The notes beneath the pieces are model-generated. The model had not been told where the DNA came from. It did no database searches and worked only from the letters and a program-made list of their open reading frames with translations. A stretch of DNA of 64,000 bases from JAAXHH01 sp965225915 (GTDB taxonomy: Bacteria > JAAXHH01): positions 1,674,001 to 1,738,000 of the forward strand of contig OZ245326.1 of NCBI GenBank assembly GCA_965225915.1. The letters are read 5' to 3'. Positions 51,278 through 59,298 of this stretch are shown here, piece by piece (the first letter of the stretch is position 1; every line of letters begins with the position of its first letter). Made by a program: the position numbers and the translations under genes.

Positions 51278-52618
51278 TCAGACGCCGTCCTTCAGCATCT
51301 CCGCGATGGCGGCGACAGCTCGGTCCGCCTCGTCGAGCGTATTGTAGACGTGGGGTGAAAGACGGATGTTGGGTCCCATGCCCGCGCCCGCGACGTGGTA
51401 CGTGGTGTAGAGCTTGTTGAAGACCTTGCGCGGGTCGAGTTCGCCCGGCTTGAAGATGACGACGCCGGCGGAAAGCGCGGGATCCATGGACGTGGAGAGC
51501 TCCACGCCAGGCAATCCGGAAAGGCCTTCCTTGATGGCCGTGGCCACCTGGCGCATGCGGGCCTCCACGCGAGCGGGACCGATCTTATTGTGAAAATCGA
51601 CCGTCCTTCCCGTCGCCGCCAGTGCGGCGTCGTCCCGCTGGCCGAAGACCTCATACTTTCTGGCGTTGTCTACGTCGTCCCGCCAGCCAGCGCTCACGAT
51701 AACTGGCCAGATCGCCTCCTGGCTGTCTTTTCGGATGTACAGCACCCCGACTTCCTTGGGTCCCATGAACCACTTGTGCGCGCTGCCCGAGTAGGCGTCG
51801 CAGCCAATGTCGGCGAGATCGATCTTCAGGGCGCCGAAACTCTGGGCGCCGTCTACGAGGGAGAACACGCCACGGGCCCGCGCCGCCGCGCAGAGCTTCC
51901 TGGCCGGCATGGCAAGCCCGGTCGTGTTGGACACGTGGGTGAAGGACATCACCTTTGTCGCCGGGGTGTACGCCCGTTCAAAAGCCTCGAAGATTTCATC
52001 TTCACTTTGCGGTTTTAAGGCGACCGACACGTAATTGATCTTGAACCCGTATCGCCTGGCCTTGACCTCCCAGGCCTTGTTGTTGGAGGGATGGTTGAGG
52101 TCGGACAGCATCACCTCGTCGCCCTCGCCCAGGTGATAGCCGCTGCTGATGGTGTTGTTGGCTTCGCTGGTGTTCCGGACCAGTGCGATTTCGTCCGGAT
52201 GGGCACCCAGGAGCACCGCCATTTTTTCGCGGGTGTCTTCCTTGATCTGACGATACTTGGCCCGGTTGTGAAAGGAGGTGTCGGTGTCCAGATCGCGGGT
52301 ATACTTGAAGACCGTTTCCATCACAGGAAACGGCGACGGGCAGAGATTGGCGGCGTTCATCAGCGCGAGGTCCTCTCGCAGGAGGAACTGGCTTCTGACC
52401 GCGTGCCAGAACCGTTCATCCTTCGCGTCCACGCCGGAAGTCGCCGCGTCCAGGTCCTGGAAAGGGGCGGCGTGGGCGGATGATCCGAGGACGGACGATC
52501 CGTAGGCCAGAGCGCCGCCGGCCGCCAGACCCCCTGCCAGGCGTTTCATGAACGCACGGCGGGAAACCTGCCACGATTCTTCGGGAATGCTTTCGATTAC
52601 GAAATCGTCATGAGTCAC
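51278..52618 (-). CDS. Tat-exported class V aminotransferase-fold PLP enzyme
   Basis: A 446-residue protein with a twin-arginine signal SRRAFMKRLAGGLAAGGALAYG (SRRAFMK at 19-25), ending near AHAAPF. The mature part is a class V aminotransferase/NifS/isopenicillin-epimerase-like enzyme: VRNTSEANNTISSGY, SDLNHPSNNKAWE, VDGAQSFGALKID, and the PLP-binding Lys in GSAHKWFMGPKEVG. GTG 52618 has GGAGG 6 nt upstream; the open frame extends further. Tat export fits folding with PLP in the cytoplasm before export. The reaction is unknown. Confidence 0.85.
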   Translation of the reverse strand: MTHDDFVIESIPEESWQVSRRAFMKRLAGGLAAGGALAYGSSVLGSSAHAAPFQDLDAATSGVDAKDERFWHAVRSQFLLREDLALMNAANLCPSPFPVMETVFKYTRDLDTDTSFHNRAKYRQIKEDTREKMAVLLGAHPDEIALVRNTSEANNTISSGYHLGEGDEVMLSDLNHPSNNKAWEVKARRYGFKINYVSVALKPQSEDEIFEAFERAYTPATKVMSFTHVSNTTGLAMPARKLCAAARARGVFSLVDGAQSFGALKIDLADIGCDAYSGSAHKWFMGPKEVGVLYIRKDSQEAIWPVIVSAGWRDDVDNARKYEVFGQRDDAALAATGRTVDFHNKIGPARVEARMRQVATAIKEGLSGLPGVELSTSMDPALSAGVVIFKPGELDPRKVFNKLYTTYHVAGAGMGPNIRLSPHVYNTLDEADRAVAAIAEMLKDGV

Positions 52619-52746
52619 GATGCACCTCCAGGTGTGTGGCCAGCCGGACACGGTATCCTTCGTCCGGTAGTTGTGTCGTCTTTGTCGCAAACGCAGTGGT
52701 CAGCGCCCGGGCGCTGCCATGAACGCGGCGCACCGGGGATGATGCG

Positions 52747-53526
52747 CTAGAAATCCACGGCAATCCCGAGATGCGCCGTGATGAGGTCGGTGGTCGACTT
52801 GGTTACGTTGAGCTCCGCAACCCCGGCCCTGCGGACGATGTCCCCCCTTTTCAGGTAGTCGGCCGCGGAACCATCCTGGTAACGCATCCGAAAATCGATG
52901 GAAACGGCCCGCAGAGTGCGGTTTTGCGGCGTGCGGGTCTCGCGGCCGTTCCACACTTCTATCAAAATGCCGCCGCCAAAGCCTTTGGTAAAGGCGAAAT
53001 CGTCGAGGTTCGTGGAACTGGCGATCTCCTCGCCGGAAAAACGGGGCAGGTCCTCGATCGTCGTGCTGGTAAACAGGTAGTGGAAACCCACGACGCCTTC
53101 GACGTATGGCCGCAGGGTGCCGTCCCGCTTCTGCAGTCGGAGAAAGGCGTTCATCGAAAGGATATTGTTCTCCGTGACCACGCCGACCTGAACATCGGGT
53201 ATGGTCAGGCTGAATCGCTCCATCCGTCTCTCGTGCCCGTAGATCAGGTATCCCAGGTCCAGGCCGATCACGGCCGGAGTCATGGGTATCATGTACCCGG
53301 CGTAACCCGAAATCCCGATGCCCGGATTGGTGACGTTGTCGCCGAACTCGCCCGTCGGGAAACCGCCGGTTATACCGAACCCGGCGATGACGACGGCAGG
53401 TACATCCTCAACTACCATATCCTGTGCCTGGACCGGAGCCGCGAGCGGCATGGAGACCAGTACGAACAGAACTAGCAGAACGGGTGAAAGCAGGGTATGG
53501 GTCGTGGGTCGGTCTAAACAGCGCAT
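52747..53526 (-). CDS. Outer-membrane beta-barrel-type protein of unknown function
   Basis: A 259-residue protein with signal peptide LLSPVLLVLFVLVSMPLAAPVQAQ and a mature sequence of alternating amphipathic strands (GISGYAGYMIP, GLDLGYLIYG, YVEGVVGFHYLF, GFGGGILIEV) ending in Phe (LGIAVDF), as outer-membrane barrels do. ATG 53526 is chosen because it directly precedes the signal peptide; the open frame reaches 53613 inside the upstream gene. No specific family is recognised. Confidence 0.65.
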   Translation of the reverse strand: MRCLDRPTTHTLLSPVLLVLFVLVSMPLAAPVQAQDMVVEDVPAVVIAGFGITGGFPTGEFGDNVTNPGIGISGYAGYMIPMTPAVIGLDLGYLIYGHERRMERFSLTIPDVQVGVVTENNILSMNAFLRLQKRDGTLRPYVEGVVGFHYLFTSTTIEDLPRFSGEEIASSTNLDDFAFTKGFGGGILIEVWNGRETRTPQNRTLRAVSIDFRMRYQDGSAADYLKRGDIVRRAGVAELNVTKSTTDLITAHLGIAVDF

Positions 53527-53570
53527 ACGGCACTCTCTGATATGGGTCGCGATTTCAAAGGTGAATAGGG

Positions 53571-54104
53571 TTAAGACTGCTGCTCTCCGATTTTGGCGAA
53601 TATCGTGAACCATCGCTTCCGGTGACTTTCCTCGATGTAGTCAGGCACGAATCCCAGCCCGAGGTAGGTCTTTATGGCTGGTACGCGAAAATCGTCCGTG
53701 CCCAGAAACGCGGATTCGTACCCGTGATCCCGCATGAAGCGCAGGACGGCGAGGGTTACGAAGTGTCCCAGCCCCCGTCCGCGGTGGCCTGGTTTCGCGC
53801 AGACCATGTGTACCTGGGCGGCATTGACGCCCTCGGGAGGGTTGTCGTAGGCGCAGGCCGTTGCGATGCCTTCTCCCGAACGTGTTACGAAGAAACACCC
53901 GTCCGGCATGAACGGTCGCTGATCCGTCAGTTCCCTGCGGCATTTGTCTGCCGTCCAGCCGGTTCCGATGCCCGTGTTCATGATATCGCACCATGCCGAT
54001 TCATCGCCGGGAAGAAAGGTCCTCAGTTCGTACCCTTCCGGCACGCAAATACCGGGAAGTTGTTCCAGGTCGGGACGAACCATCCGCAGCTGTCGTTCAG
54101 GCAT
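53571..54104 (-). CDS. GNAT-family N-acetyltransferase
   Basis: A 177-residue acetyltransferase. The acetyl-CoA-binding motif A is visible as VHMVCAKPGHRGRGLGHFV, followed by LRFMRDHGYESAFLGTDDFRVPAIKTYLGLGFVPD. The N-terminal VPEGYELRTFLPGDESAW resembles mycothiol-synthase-like GNATs. The substrate is unknown. It lies 14 bp downstream of the sugar isomerase and 44 bp before the barrel protein, so the three may share a transcript. Confidence 0.85.
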   Translation of the reverse strand: MPERQLRMVRPDLEQLPGICVPEGYELRTFLPGDESAWCDIMNTGIGTGWTADKCRRELTDQRPFMPDGCFFVTRSGEGIATACAYDNPPEGVNAAQVHMVCAKPGHRGRGLGHFVTLAVLRFMRDHGYESAFLGTDDFRVPAIKTYLGLGFVPDYIEESHRKRWFTIFAKIGEQQS

Positions 54105-54118
54105 GGGCGCCCTGCCCT

Positions 54119-54886
54119 CTACACGTCACACCCGGCGCTCCTGAGGTGCGCCACCGAATCGGCTACGCGCCGGCACGTCTCTTCTTCGTTCAGCGATTCC
54201 CCTTCCACGCCCTCGATTTCCATGGTAAAAGGTCCGTAGAACCCGTGGGCGTTCAACCGGTCGAAGACCGCCTTGAAATCGACGATTCCCTCGCCGAAGG
54301 CGGGAAAACACCAGGTCTTGTACCGGCCGTCGGTATCCTTGAGATGCATACTGCCGATATAGTCGATAACCTTTTCCATTTCCTCGACGTGGTCCACGTC
54401 CCGGTTGTAGTAGTGGATGTTGGCCGTGTCGTAGTTTACGCGTACGTTGGGGTGATCGACGCCGCGCATGGTCTCCAGTGCGACGGCGGCGCTGGAAATA
54501 AGGTCGGGATGGGTCTCCATGCCTACGGTTATCCCGTATTCGGCGGCCTTGACGCCCACACGGTGCAACCGCTCGTAGACCACCTTCCTGTCCAGGTCAC
54601 CGGACTGCACGCTGACGAAGAGCGTGCCGGCGCCAAGGACCTTCGCGGCCTCCAGTGACGGCGTCAGCCGTTCGTCCACGTCAACAGCCTCGATTTCCAC
54701 CGGGCACTGCAGGCTGCTGGCCGATAGACCGTGGCGCTCCAGCCTGGCCTTCACCTGGTCCACCTCGTCCGGCGCGGGCGCGTTGATTTCAACGTGTTGA
54801 ACGCCTATCGTGGGCAGGTGGCCAAAGGCGGATTCGCTGAACGTACCGTAGCTTGCCGTTCGGCATGCAAGCAGATTGGCGGGCAT
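54119..54886 (-). CDS. Sugar phosphate isomerase/epimerase-type TIM-barrel protein
   Basis: A 255-residue AP-endonuclease-2-like barrel (xylose isomerase-like family). Probable metal ligands appear in the usual order: Glu in GVQHVEINAP, Glu/His in VGMETHPD, Asp in NYDTANIHYYN, His in GSMHLKDTD and the final Glu in FTMEIEG. Such enzymes isomerise or epimerise keto-sugars and inositols. AAGGA lies 6 nt before ATG 54886. The substrate is unknown. Confidence 0.85.
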   Translation of the reverse strand: MPANLLACRTASYGTFSESAFGHLPTIGVQHVEINAPAPDEVDQVKARLERHGLSASSLQCPVEIEAVDVDERLTPSLEAAKVLGAGTLFVSVQSGDLDRKVVYERLHRVGVKAAEYGITVGMETHPDLISSAAVALETMRGVDHPNVRVNYDTANIHYYNRDVDHVEEMEKVIDYIGSMHLKDTDGRYKTWCFPAFGEGIVDFKAVFDRLNAHGFYGPFTMEIEGVEGESLNEEETCRRVADSVAHLRSAGCDV

Positions 54887-54984
54887 ATGCGTCCTTCTTT
54901 CGGGAAACGAAACGATTGTAGACGGGAATGAATACCCTTCGAAATATAACCGAAGGATATCATGGGGTCAAGGTATCGTACCGA

Positions 54985-56418
54985 TCAGAAATCACGCCGT
55001 CCCGTTATCCACCTCATCAGACCCTCGACGGGCAATTCGGGTTTCAGGATCCGCTCCGGTGCGCCGAGAGACCCCAGTAAGGCCTCGGTGGCCTGGTAAC
55101 CGCTGCGCACGGCGCTCTCCATGGTCGCCGGCCAGCCCGTCTGCACCCAGTCACCCGCGATGAAAAGATTGGAAAGGGGGCAGGAGGGTCCGGGGCGCAG
55201 CGCGTCGCACCCAGGGCTGGGCGCGAAAGTAGCCCTGCCTTCCTTGACGACGACGGCCTTGATCAGTTCGGCCTGTCGCACGGCGGGCAGCAGGGACCTG
55301 AGGTCTTCCATCGCTTGATCGATGATCTTCTGCCGGGGCAGTTTCATCCATTCGTCCGAGGCGCTGACCACGAGTCCTAGATAGGTGCCTGGGTTTCCCG
55401 AGGTGAAGGCGTCCGGATCTCGTATGGACTGGTTGAATATCCACTGTATCTTTCGACCGATTACTGCGGCATAGTCCAGATGCGTCACGGGCCGGTCGAA
55501 CCAGACGTGCACGGCCGTGATGGGGGATACAGTAAGTCCGGTCAGAATCGAAAAACAGGGATGTGAGGCGTAATCTTCCGGCAGTAATCTGCAGAGCACG
55601 TCGAAAGGCAGGCCCGACAGGTATGCCTCGGCCTCGACAGACGATCCGTCCTGCAGCGATATGGAAGTCACCCGTCCGCCGTGGGACGATATGCCCTGCA
55701 CCCCCTGGTCGAGCACGACCCGTCCGCCCCTCTGCTCGATGTACTCGATACTGGGCGCGTACAGATCACCCAGGGGTACGGCGGGCAGTCCCACCTCGTA
55801 GCCCCGCCGGTTGATCAGGAAGGCCCTGACAGTCGTCCTGACTCCGTAATCGGCGTCGATATCGTCCAGTTCGTCGTTGAGCGCGCTGATCAGGAAGGGT
55901 TTCCAGAACGCCTCCACAGCCCGGTCCGACGCCCCGTGCGCCTTTAGCCATGCATCCATGGAAACCGGGGCCTGTACGCCCGCGGTGTCGGATTCCCGGT
56001 TTCTCATTATGTGGCGAACCATGCCGGCCACGGTACGAACGATGGACAGCTTGTCTTTAAAACCCAGCGACTTCAGCCGTAGAAACGACGGAAGCAGGTG
56101 CAGGGGCGGAGGAAGGCGGGAAGGACCAATGACCGAAACCCGGTTGGACTCGTCGATGAACGGTATGGTCTCGTGGAAGGCGATATGGTCCGCGACGCCG
56201 AGGCGGGTGTAGAAATCGACCAGGTTGACGCAGCAGCCGAGGAGCACGTGCTGGCAGTTGTCCACCTGTTCGCCGCTCGACGGGTGTATGAAGGAGGACG
56301 CGCGCCCTCCCAGGATCGGTCGCCTTTCGTACAGGTCCACCTGGAGACCGGCATCGGCCAGCGCTACCGCGCCGGCCAGTCCGGCCAGTCCACCGCCTAT
56401 GATGATTACCTGGCTCAT
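54985..56418 (-). CDS. hpnE: Hydroxysqualene dehydroxylase HpnE
   Basis: A 477-residue FAD-dependent amine-oxidase-fold enzyme of the squalene-associated desaturase family. It has FAD-binding IIIGGGLAGLAGAVAL at 5-20, ERRPILGGRASSF, and the C-terminal LFIAGDWVQTGWPATMESAVRSGYQA. With HpnC and HpnD it forms the three-step route from farnesyl diphosphate to squalene; HpnE reduces hydroxysqualene. Its ATG overlaps the hpnD stop by 4 bp. Confidence 0.92.
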   Translation of the reverse strand: MSQVIIIGGGLAGLAGAVALADAGLQVDLYERRPILGGRASSFIHPSSGEQVDNCQHVLLGCCVNLVDFYTRLGVADHIAFHETIPFIDESNRVSVIGPSRLPPPLHLLPSFLRLKSLGFKDKLSIVRTVAGMVRHIMRNRESDTAGVQAPVSMDAWLKAHGASDRAVEAFWKPFLISALNDELDDIDADYGVRTTVRAFLINRRGYEVGLPAVPLGDLYAPSIEYIEQRGGRVVLDQGVQGISSHGGRVTSISLQDGSSVEAEAYLSGLPFDVLCRLLPEDYASHPCFSILTGLTVSPITAVHVWFDRPVTHLDYAAVIGRKIQWIFNQSIRDPDAFTSGNPGTYLGLVVSASDEWMKLPRQKIIDQAMEDLRSLLPAVRQAELIKAVVVKEGRATFAPSPGCDALRPGPSCPLSNLFIAGDWVQTGWPATMESAVRSGYQATEALLGSLGAPERILKPELPVEGLMRWITGRRDF

Positions 56419-57302
56419 ACACGCTTTCGTATCAGCGCCCGGGCGGTGATGGCGAGTTTCTTCCAGGCGGATAGGGAGATGCGCCGGCTATACACGTCGT
56501 ACTGGCGGCGCGGGATTTCTTCGAGACACTGCCGGTAGATGCCGATCATGGCCGCCAGACAGGCCCGACTCGAGGCTTTAACCAACGAAAGAAGCGGCAG
56601 CGCCTCTTCGTAGTACCGTCTCGCGCGGCCCACCTGGAAAGCCATCAGCTGCTGGAACGAATCGTTGAACAGTCCGTTCCGTATATCATCCTCCGAGCAC
56701 CCGAAGGCGTCAAGGTCTTCCTGCGGCAGGTAAATGCGCCCCATCCCGGCGTCTTCCCGTACATCGCGAAGTATATTGGTGAGCTGGAAGGCGATTCCGC
56801 AGGACTCGGCGTACTGTTTGGCCGCGCTACCGTTGAATCCGAAGATGTGTATGCACACCAGGCCGACGGCGGAAGCTACGCGGTAGCAGTACTGGTACAG
56901 GTCCTCGAAGGTGGCATAGCGGGTCACGGTGAGATCCATCTCCGCACCGTCGATGATGGCGTCGAAGTACTCCCGGGGTATGCTGAAACGGTTTACCGTA
57001 TCCCTGAACGCGGGCAGCAGGCCATTCCCGTCGGCCGCCATTCCATTGTATGCATCGTCCAGCACCCCGCGCCAGGCGTTCAACCGATTTTTCTTGTCGG
57101 CATCCTCGGCATCTTCGTCGACGATGTCATCGCAGTAGCGCATGAAAGCGTAAACCGCGCACATGGCCTGTCTGCGTTCAACCGGCAGGACGATGAAGGA
57201 ATAATAGAAGTTCCTTGCCCTCGATTTCGCAATCCCGCGGCAGAAATCGTAGGAACGTTTCAACAATCGTGGATCAGTGGTTTGTTGATCCGTAAGGTTC
57301 AT
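56415..57302 (-). CDS. hpnD: Presqualene diphosphate synthase HpnD
   Basis: A 295-residue squalene/phytoene synthase-family enzyme with both Asp-rich motifs: DDIVDED at about 58-64 and LRDVREDAGMGRIYLP at about 180. It condenses two farnesyl diphosphates to presqualene diphosphate in the HpnCDE pathway. It lies 12 bp after hpnC and is coupled to hpnE. The order and the HpnE partner make hpnD, rather than phytoene synthase, the best call. Confidence 0.9.
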   Translation of the reverse strand: MNLTDQQTTDPRLLKRSYDFCRGIAKSRARNFYYSFIVLPVERRQAMCAVYAFMRYCDDIVDEDAEDADKKNRLNAWRGVLDDAYNGMAADGNGLLPAFRDTVNRFSIPREYFDAIIDGAEMDLTVTRYATFEDLYQYCYRVASAVGLVCIHIFGFNGSAAKQYAESCGIAFQLTNILRDVREDAGMGRIYLPQEDLDAFGCSEDDIRNGLFNDSFQQLMAFQVGRARRYYEEALPLLSLVKASSRACLAAMIGIYRQCLEEIPRRQYDVYSRRISLSAWKKLAITARALIRKRV

Positions 57303-57314
57303 GGCAAGGCGTAT

Positions 57315-58247
57315 TCAGAAAAGACGTTTCAACGCGTATTTAAAAAAGAGGCCGGTCTTCCGGGCCGTCGACAGGGTGGGCCGCCGGGACAGCACGTCGT
57401 ATCGCTGTCTTTCGATCTGGTCCAGGATGGCCGATCCGCATCGGTTGAACAGTTCGATATCCACCCTGACCCGTTTGTCCACCAGGCCGCACAGCCCGAG
57501 TCCCTCCTCGAACAGCTCTCGGGTACGATTCACCTGGTATGCCATCAGTTCCCTGAATCGCTCGTCGGCGATTCCGCCCTTGAGATCCGCCTCGGTGTAA
57601 TGGTATCGGTCCAGGTCCTCCAGGGGCAGGTAGATCCTGTCTTTTTCCAGGTCTACCCGCACGTCCTGCCAGAAATTGGCCAGTTGGAGCGCCGTGCACG
57701 TGGCATCCGCCAGCTCCTGGCGGTCCGCGTCCCGGTAGCCGCACAGGTAGAGCACGAGGTGTCCCACGGGATTGGCCGAGTAACGGCAATATTCGAGTAC
57801 GTCGGCATAGGTCCTGTAACGCGTCACGACCTGGTCCTGCCGGAACGCGGTCAGCAGATCTCGGAACGGCGAAATCGGTATTTCGAAACGGTCGATCGTC
57901 TCCCGAAGGGCGATGAAAACGGGATGCCGGGCGTCCCCGTCGTAACAGGCCTGCAATTCGGCGTCCCACCAGTCGAGCAGTTCAAGGGACAACCCGGTAT
58001 CGCCGATTTCGTCCGCGAGGTCGTCGGACCATCGGCAATAAGCGTAGACATGGTAGAAATGCCGCCGAAGCGCGGCAGGCAGGAACCTGGAAACGACGAT
58101 GAAATTCTCGTAGTGCTGCCGCGCGAGGTGGCTGCAGTACCGGTGGGCGGACTCCACGGAGGAGTCGCCGGCGTCGGGCAACGCATCGAGGGCGAGAGCT
58201 TCAAGCCGGAGCACGGCTTCCGGCAGGTAGGCGGGTAACTGGGACAT
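57315..58247 (-). CDS. hpnC: Hydroxysqualene synthase HpnC
   Basis: A 310-residue paralogue of the next gene. Its first motif is degenerate compared with HpnD (YAYCRWSDDLADEIGD) and the second reads LANFWQDVRVDLEKDRIYLP, both typical of HpnC, which turns presqualene diphosphate into hydroxysqualene. The start is ambiguous: ATG 58247 (chosen) or ATG 58271, which adds eight residues; neither has a clear ribosome site. Confidence 0.9.
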   Translation of the reverse strand: MSQLPAYLPEAVLRLEALALDALPDAGDSSVESAHRYCSHLARQHYENFIVVSRFLPAALRRHFYHVYAYCRWSDDLADEIGDTGLSLELLDWWDAELQACYDGDARHPVFIALRETIDRFEIPISPFRDLLTAFRQDQVVTRYRTYADVLEYCRYSANPVGHLVLYLCGYRDADRQELADATCTALQLANFWQDVRVDLEKDRIYLPLEDLDRYHYTEADLKGGIADERFRELMAYQVNRTRELFEEGLGLCGLVDKRVRVDIELFNRCGSAILDQIERQRYDVLSRRPTLSTARKTGLFFKYALKRLF

Positions 58248-58444
58248 GTATAAGGCGCGGAAAAAGATCATCCCCGGTCGGTCCCCGAGGGGGAACGCGG
58301 GCTTTGTGACGTGTTTGCGAATCTTCCCGTTGACGGGCCGGCGGCAGAGCGACCGGAGCCGCGAACCGAGATCAACTCCCTGCCCACTGCGTTACCTGGT
58401 CCCTCCCGAGTCCGGCCACGGTTTCAGCCGGGGATTCCGCCGCC

Positions 58445-59092
58445 TTATCCGCCGCTGCAGGCGAATTCCAGAACCAGATCCTCTTCGAGCCGGTACTCGA
58501 TGAGGTTCTTTATGGTCGCGATCTTCAGATGGTGCTCATCGGCGATTTCGATCAGCCGCGGCAGGCGGGCCATGGATCCGTCCTCGTCCAGTACTTCGCA
58601 CAGGACGCCGGCGGGATAAAGGCCGGCCAGCCTCAACAGGTCGATGGTCGCTTCGGTATGGCCGTCCCGTTCCAGCACGCCGCCATCGCGCGCCCGTAAC
58701 GGGAAGAGATGCCCCGGTCGTTCGAAGTCTTCCGGCATGGTGTCCGGATTGACGAACAGCCGCGCCGTCTTTGCCCTGTCGGGCGCCGAAATACCGGATG
58801 TCACGCCCTTCACGGCGTCCACGGACACCGTGAAGGGCGTGTCCTCTACCGACGTCTTCCCATCGACCATGATTGGAATCTCCAACTCTTCCAGCCTCTG
58901 TCGCGTGGTGGGCAGACAGATCAACCCCCGGCCGTACCGCGCCATAAAGTTGATGGTCTCGGACGTCACTCGTTCGGCGGCCACCATGAAATCGCCCTCG
59001 TTTTCACGGTTTTCGTCATCGATGACGATCAGAACGCGGCCGTCCTTGACTTCTTCCACGGCCTCGGGAATGGAACAGAAATGGGATAACAT
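58445..59092 (-). CDS. ribB: 3,4-dihydroxy-2-butanone-4-phosphate synthase
   Basis: A 215-residue RibB that makes the four-carbon riboflavin precursor from ribulose 5-phosphate. Catalytic acidic loop DDENRENEGDFM at 25-36, the PFTVSVDAVKGVTSGISAPDRA segment, RPGHLFPLRARDGGVLERDGHTEA and AGVLCEVLDEDG are all present. It is a stand-alone RibB with no GTP cyclohydrolase II domain, and no other rib gene is nearby. AAAGGGG lies upstream of ATG 59092. I see no FMN riboswitch in the 206-bp gap before it. Confidence 0.95.
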   Translation of the reverse strand: MLSHFCSIPEAVEEVKDGRVLIVIDDENRENEGDFMVAAERVTSETINFMARYGRGLICLPTTRQRLEELEIPIMVDGKTSVEDTPFTVSVDAVKGVTSGISAPDRAKTARLFVNPDTMPEDFERPGHLFPLRARDGGVLERDGHTEATIDLLRLAGLYPAGVLCEVLDEDGSMARLPRLIEIADEHHLKIATIKNLIEYRLEEDLVLEFACSGG

Positions 59093-59171
59093 GTAAATTA
59101 ACCCCTTTCTCGGAAGTAATCAAACATGAACGATGCAAGTCTCACAATCGAATTTGCAGAAGGTGGAAGAT

Positions 59172-59200
59172 TAGACATATGGTCATAACAGGATTATATT
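59172..59200 (+). promoter_or_regulatory. Promoter candidate for the STAND gene
   Basis: TAGACA (59172-59177), a 17-bp spacer and TATATT (59195-59200) lie about 100 bp before ATG 59299 in an AT-rich gap. Transcription would start near 59207, just before the tandem repeats. Confidence 0.45.
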
Positions 59201-59220
59201 CATTCCACGTATGGATTAAA

Positions 59221-59264
59221 TGAGGTCCTCGTGAGCATTGTGTGAGGATTGTATGAATAACGGG
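59221..59264 (+). repeat. Tandem 11-bp direct repeats, candidate operator for the winged-helix protein
   Basis: Four units in 11-bp register begin with TGA: TGAGGTCCTCG, TGAGCATTGTG, TGAGGATTGTA and TGAATAACGGG. Units 2 and 3 match at 9 of 11 positions; the outer units keep mainly TGA or TGAG. One-helical-turn direct repeats are the site geometry of PhoB/OmpR-family winged helices, and the next gene encodes such a domain. The site lies between the promoter candidate and the start codon, which would suit autorepression. Confidence 0.5.
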
Positions 59265-59298
59265 TATTTCCCCCTTTTAACGGTCGGTTGAAACCATT

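Noticed and set aside
58276..58292. GC-rich inverted repeat (GGTCCCC / GGGGGAAC) between ribB and hpnC as a terminator
   Set aside because: The stem is short, the loop is 3 nt and no T-run follows on either strand.
59093..59298. FMN riboswitch upstream of ribB
   Set aside because: None of the conserved RFN-element blocks is visible on the minus strand; the gap is AT-rich and better explained by the promoter and repeats of the divergent gene.
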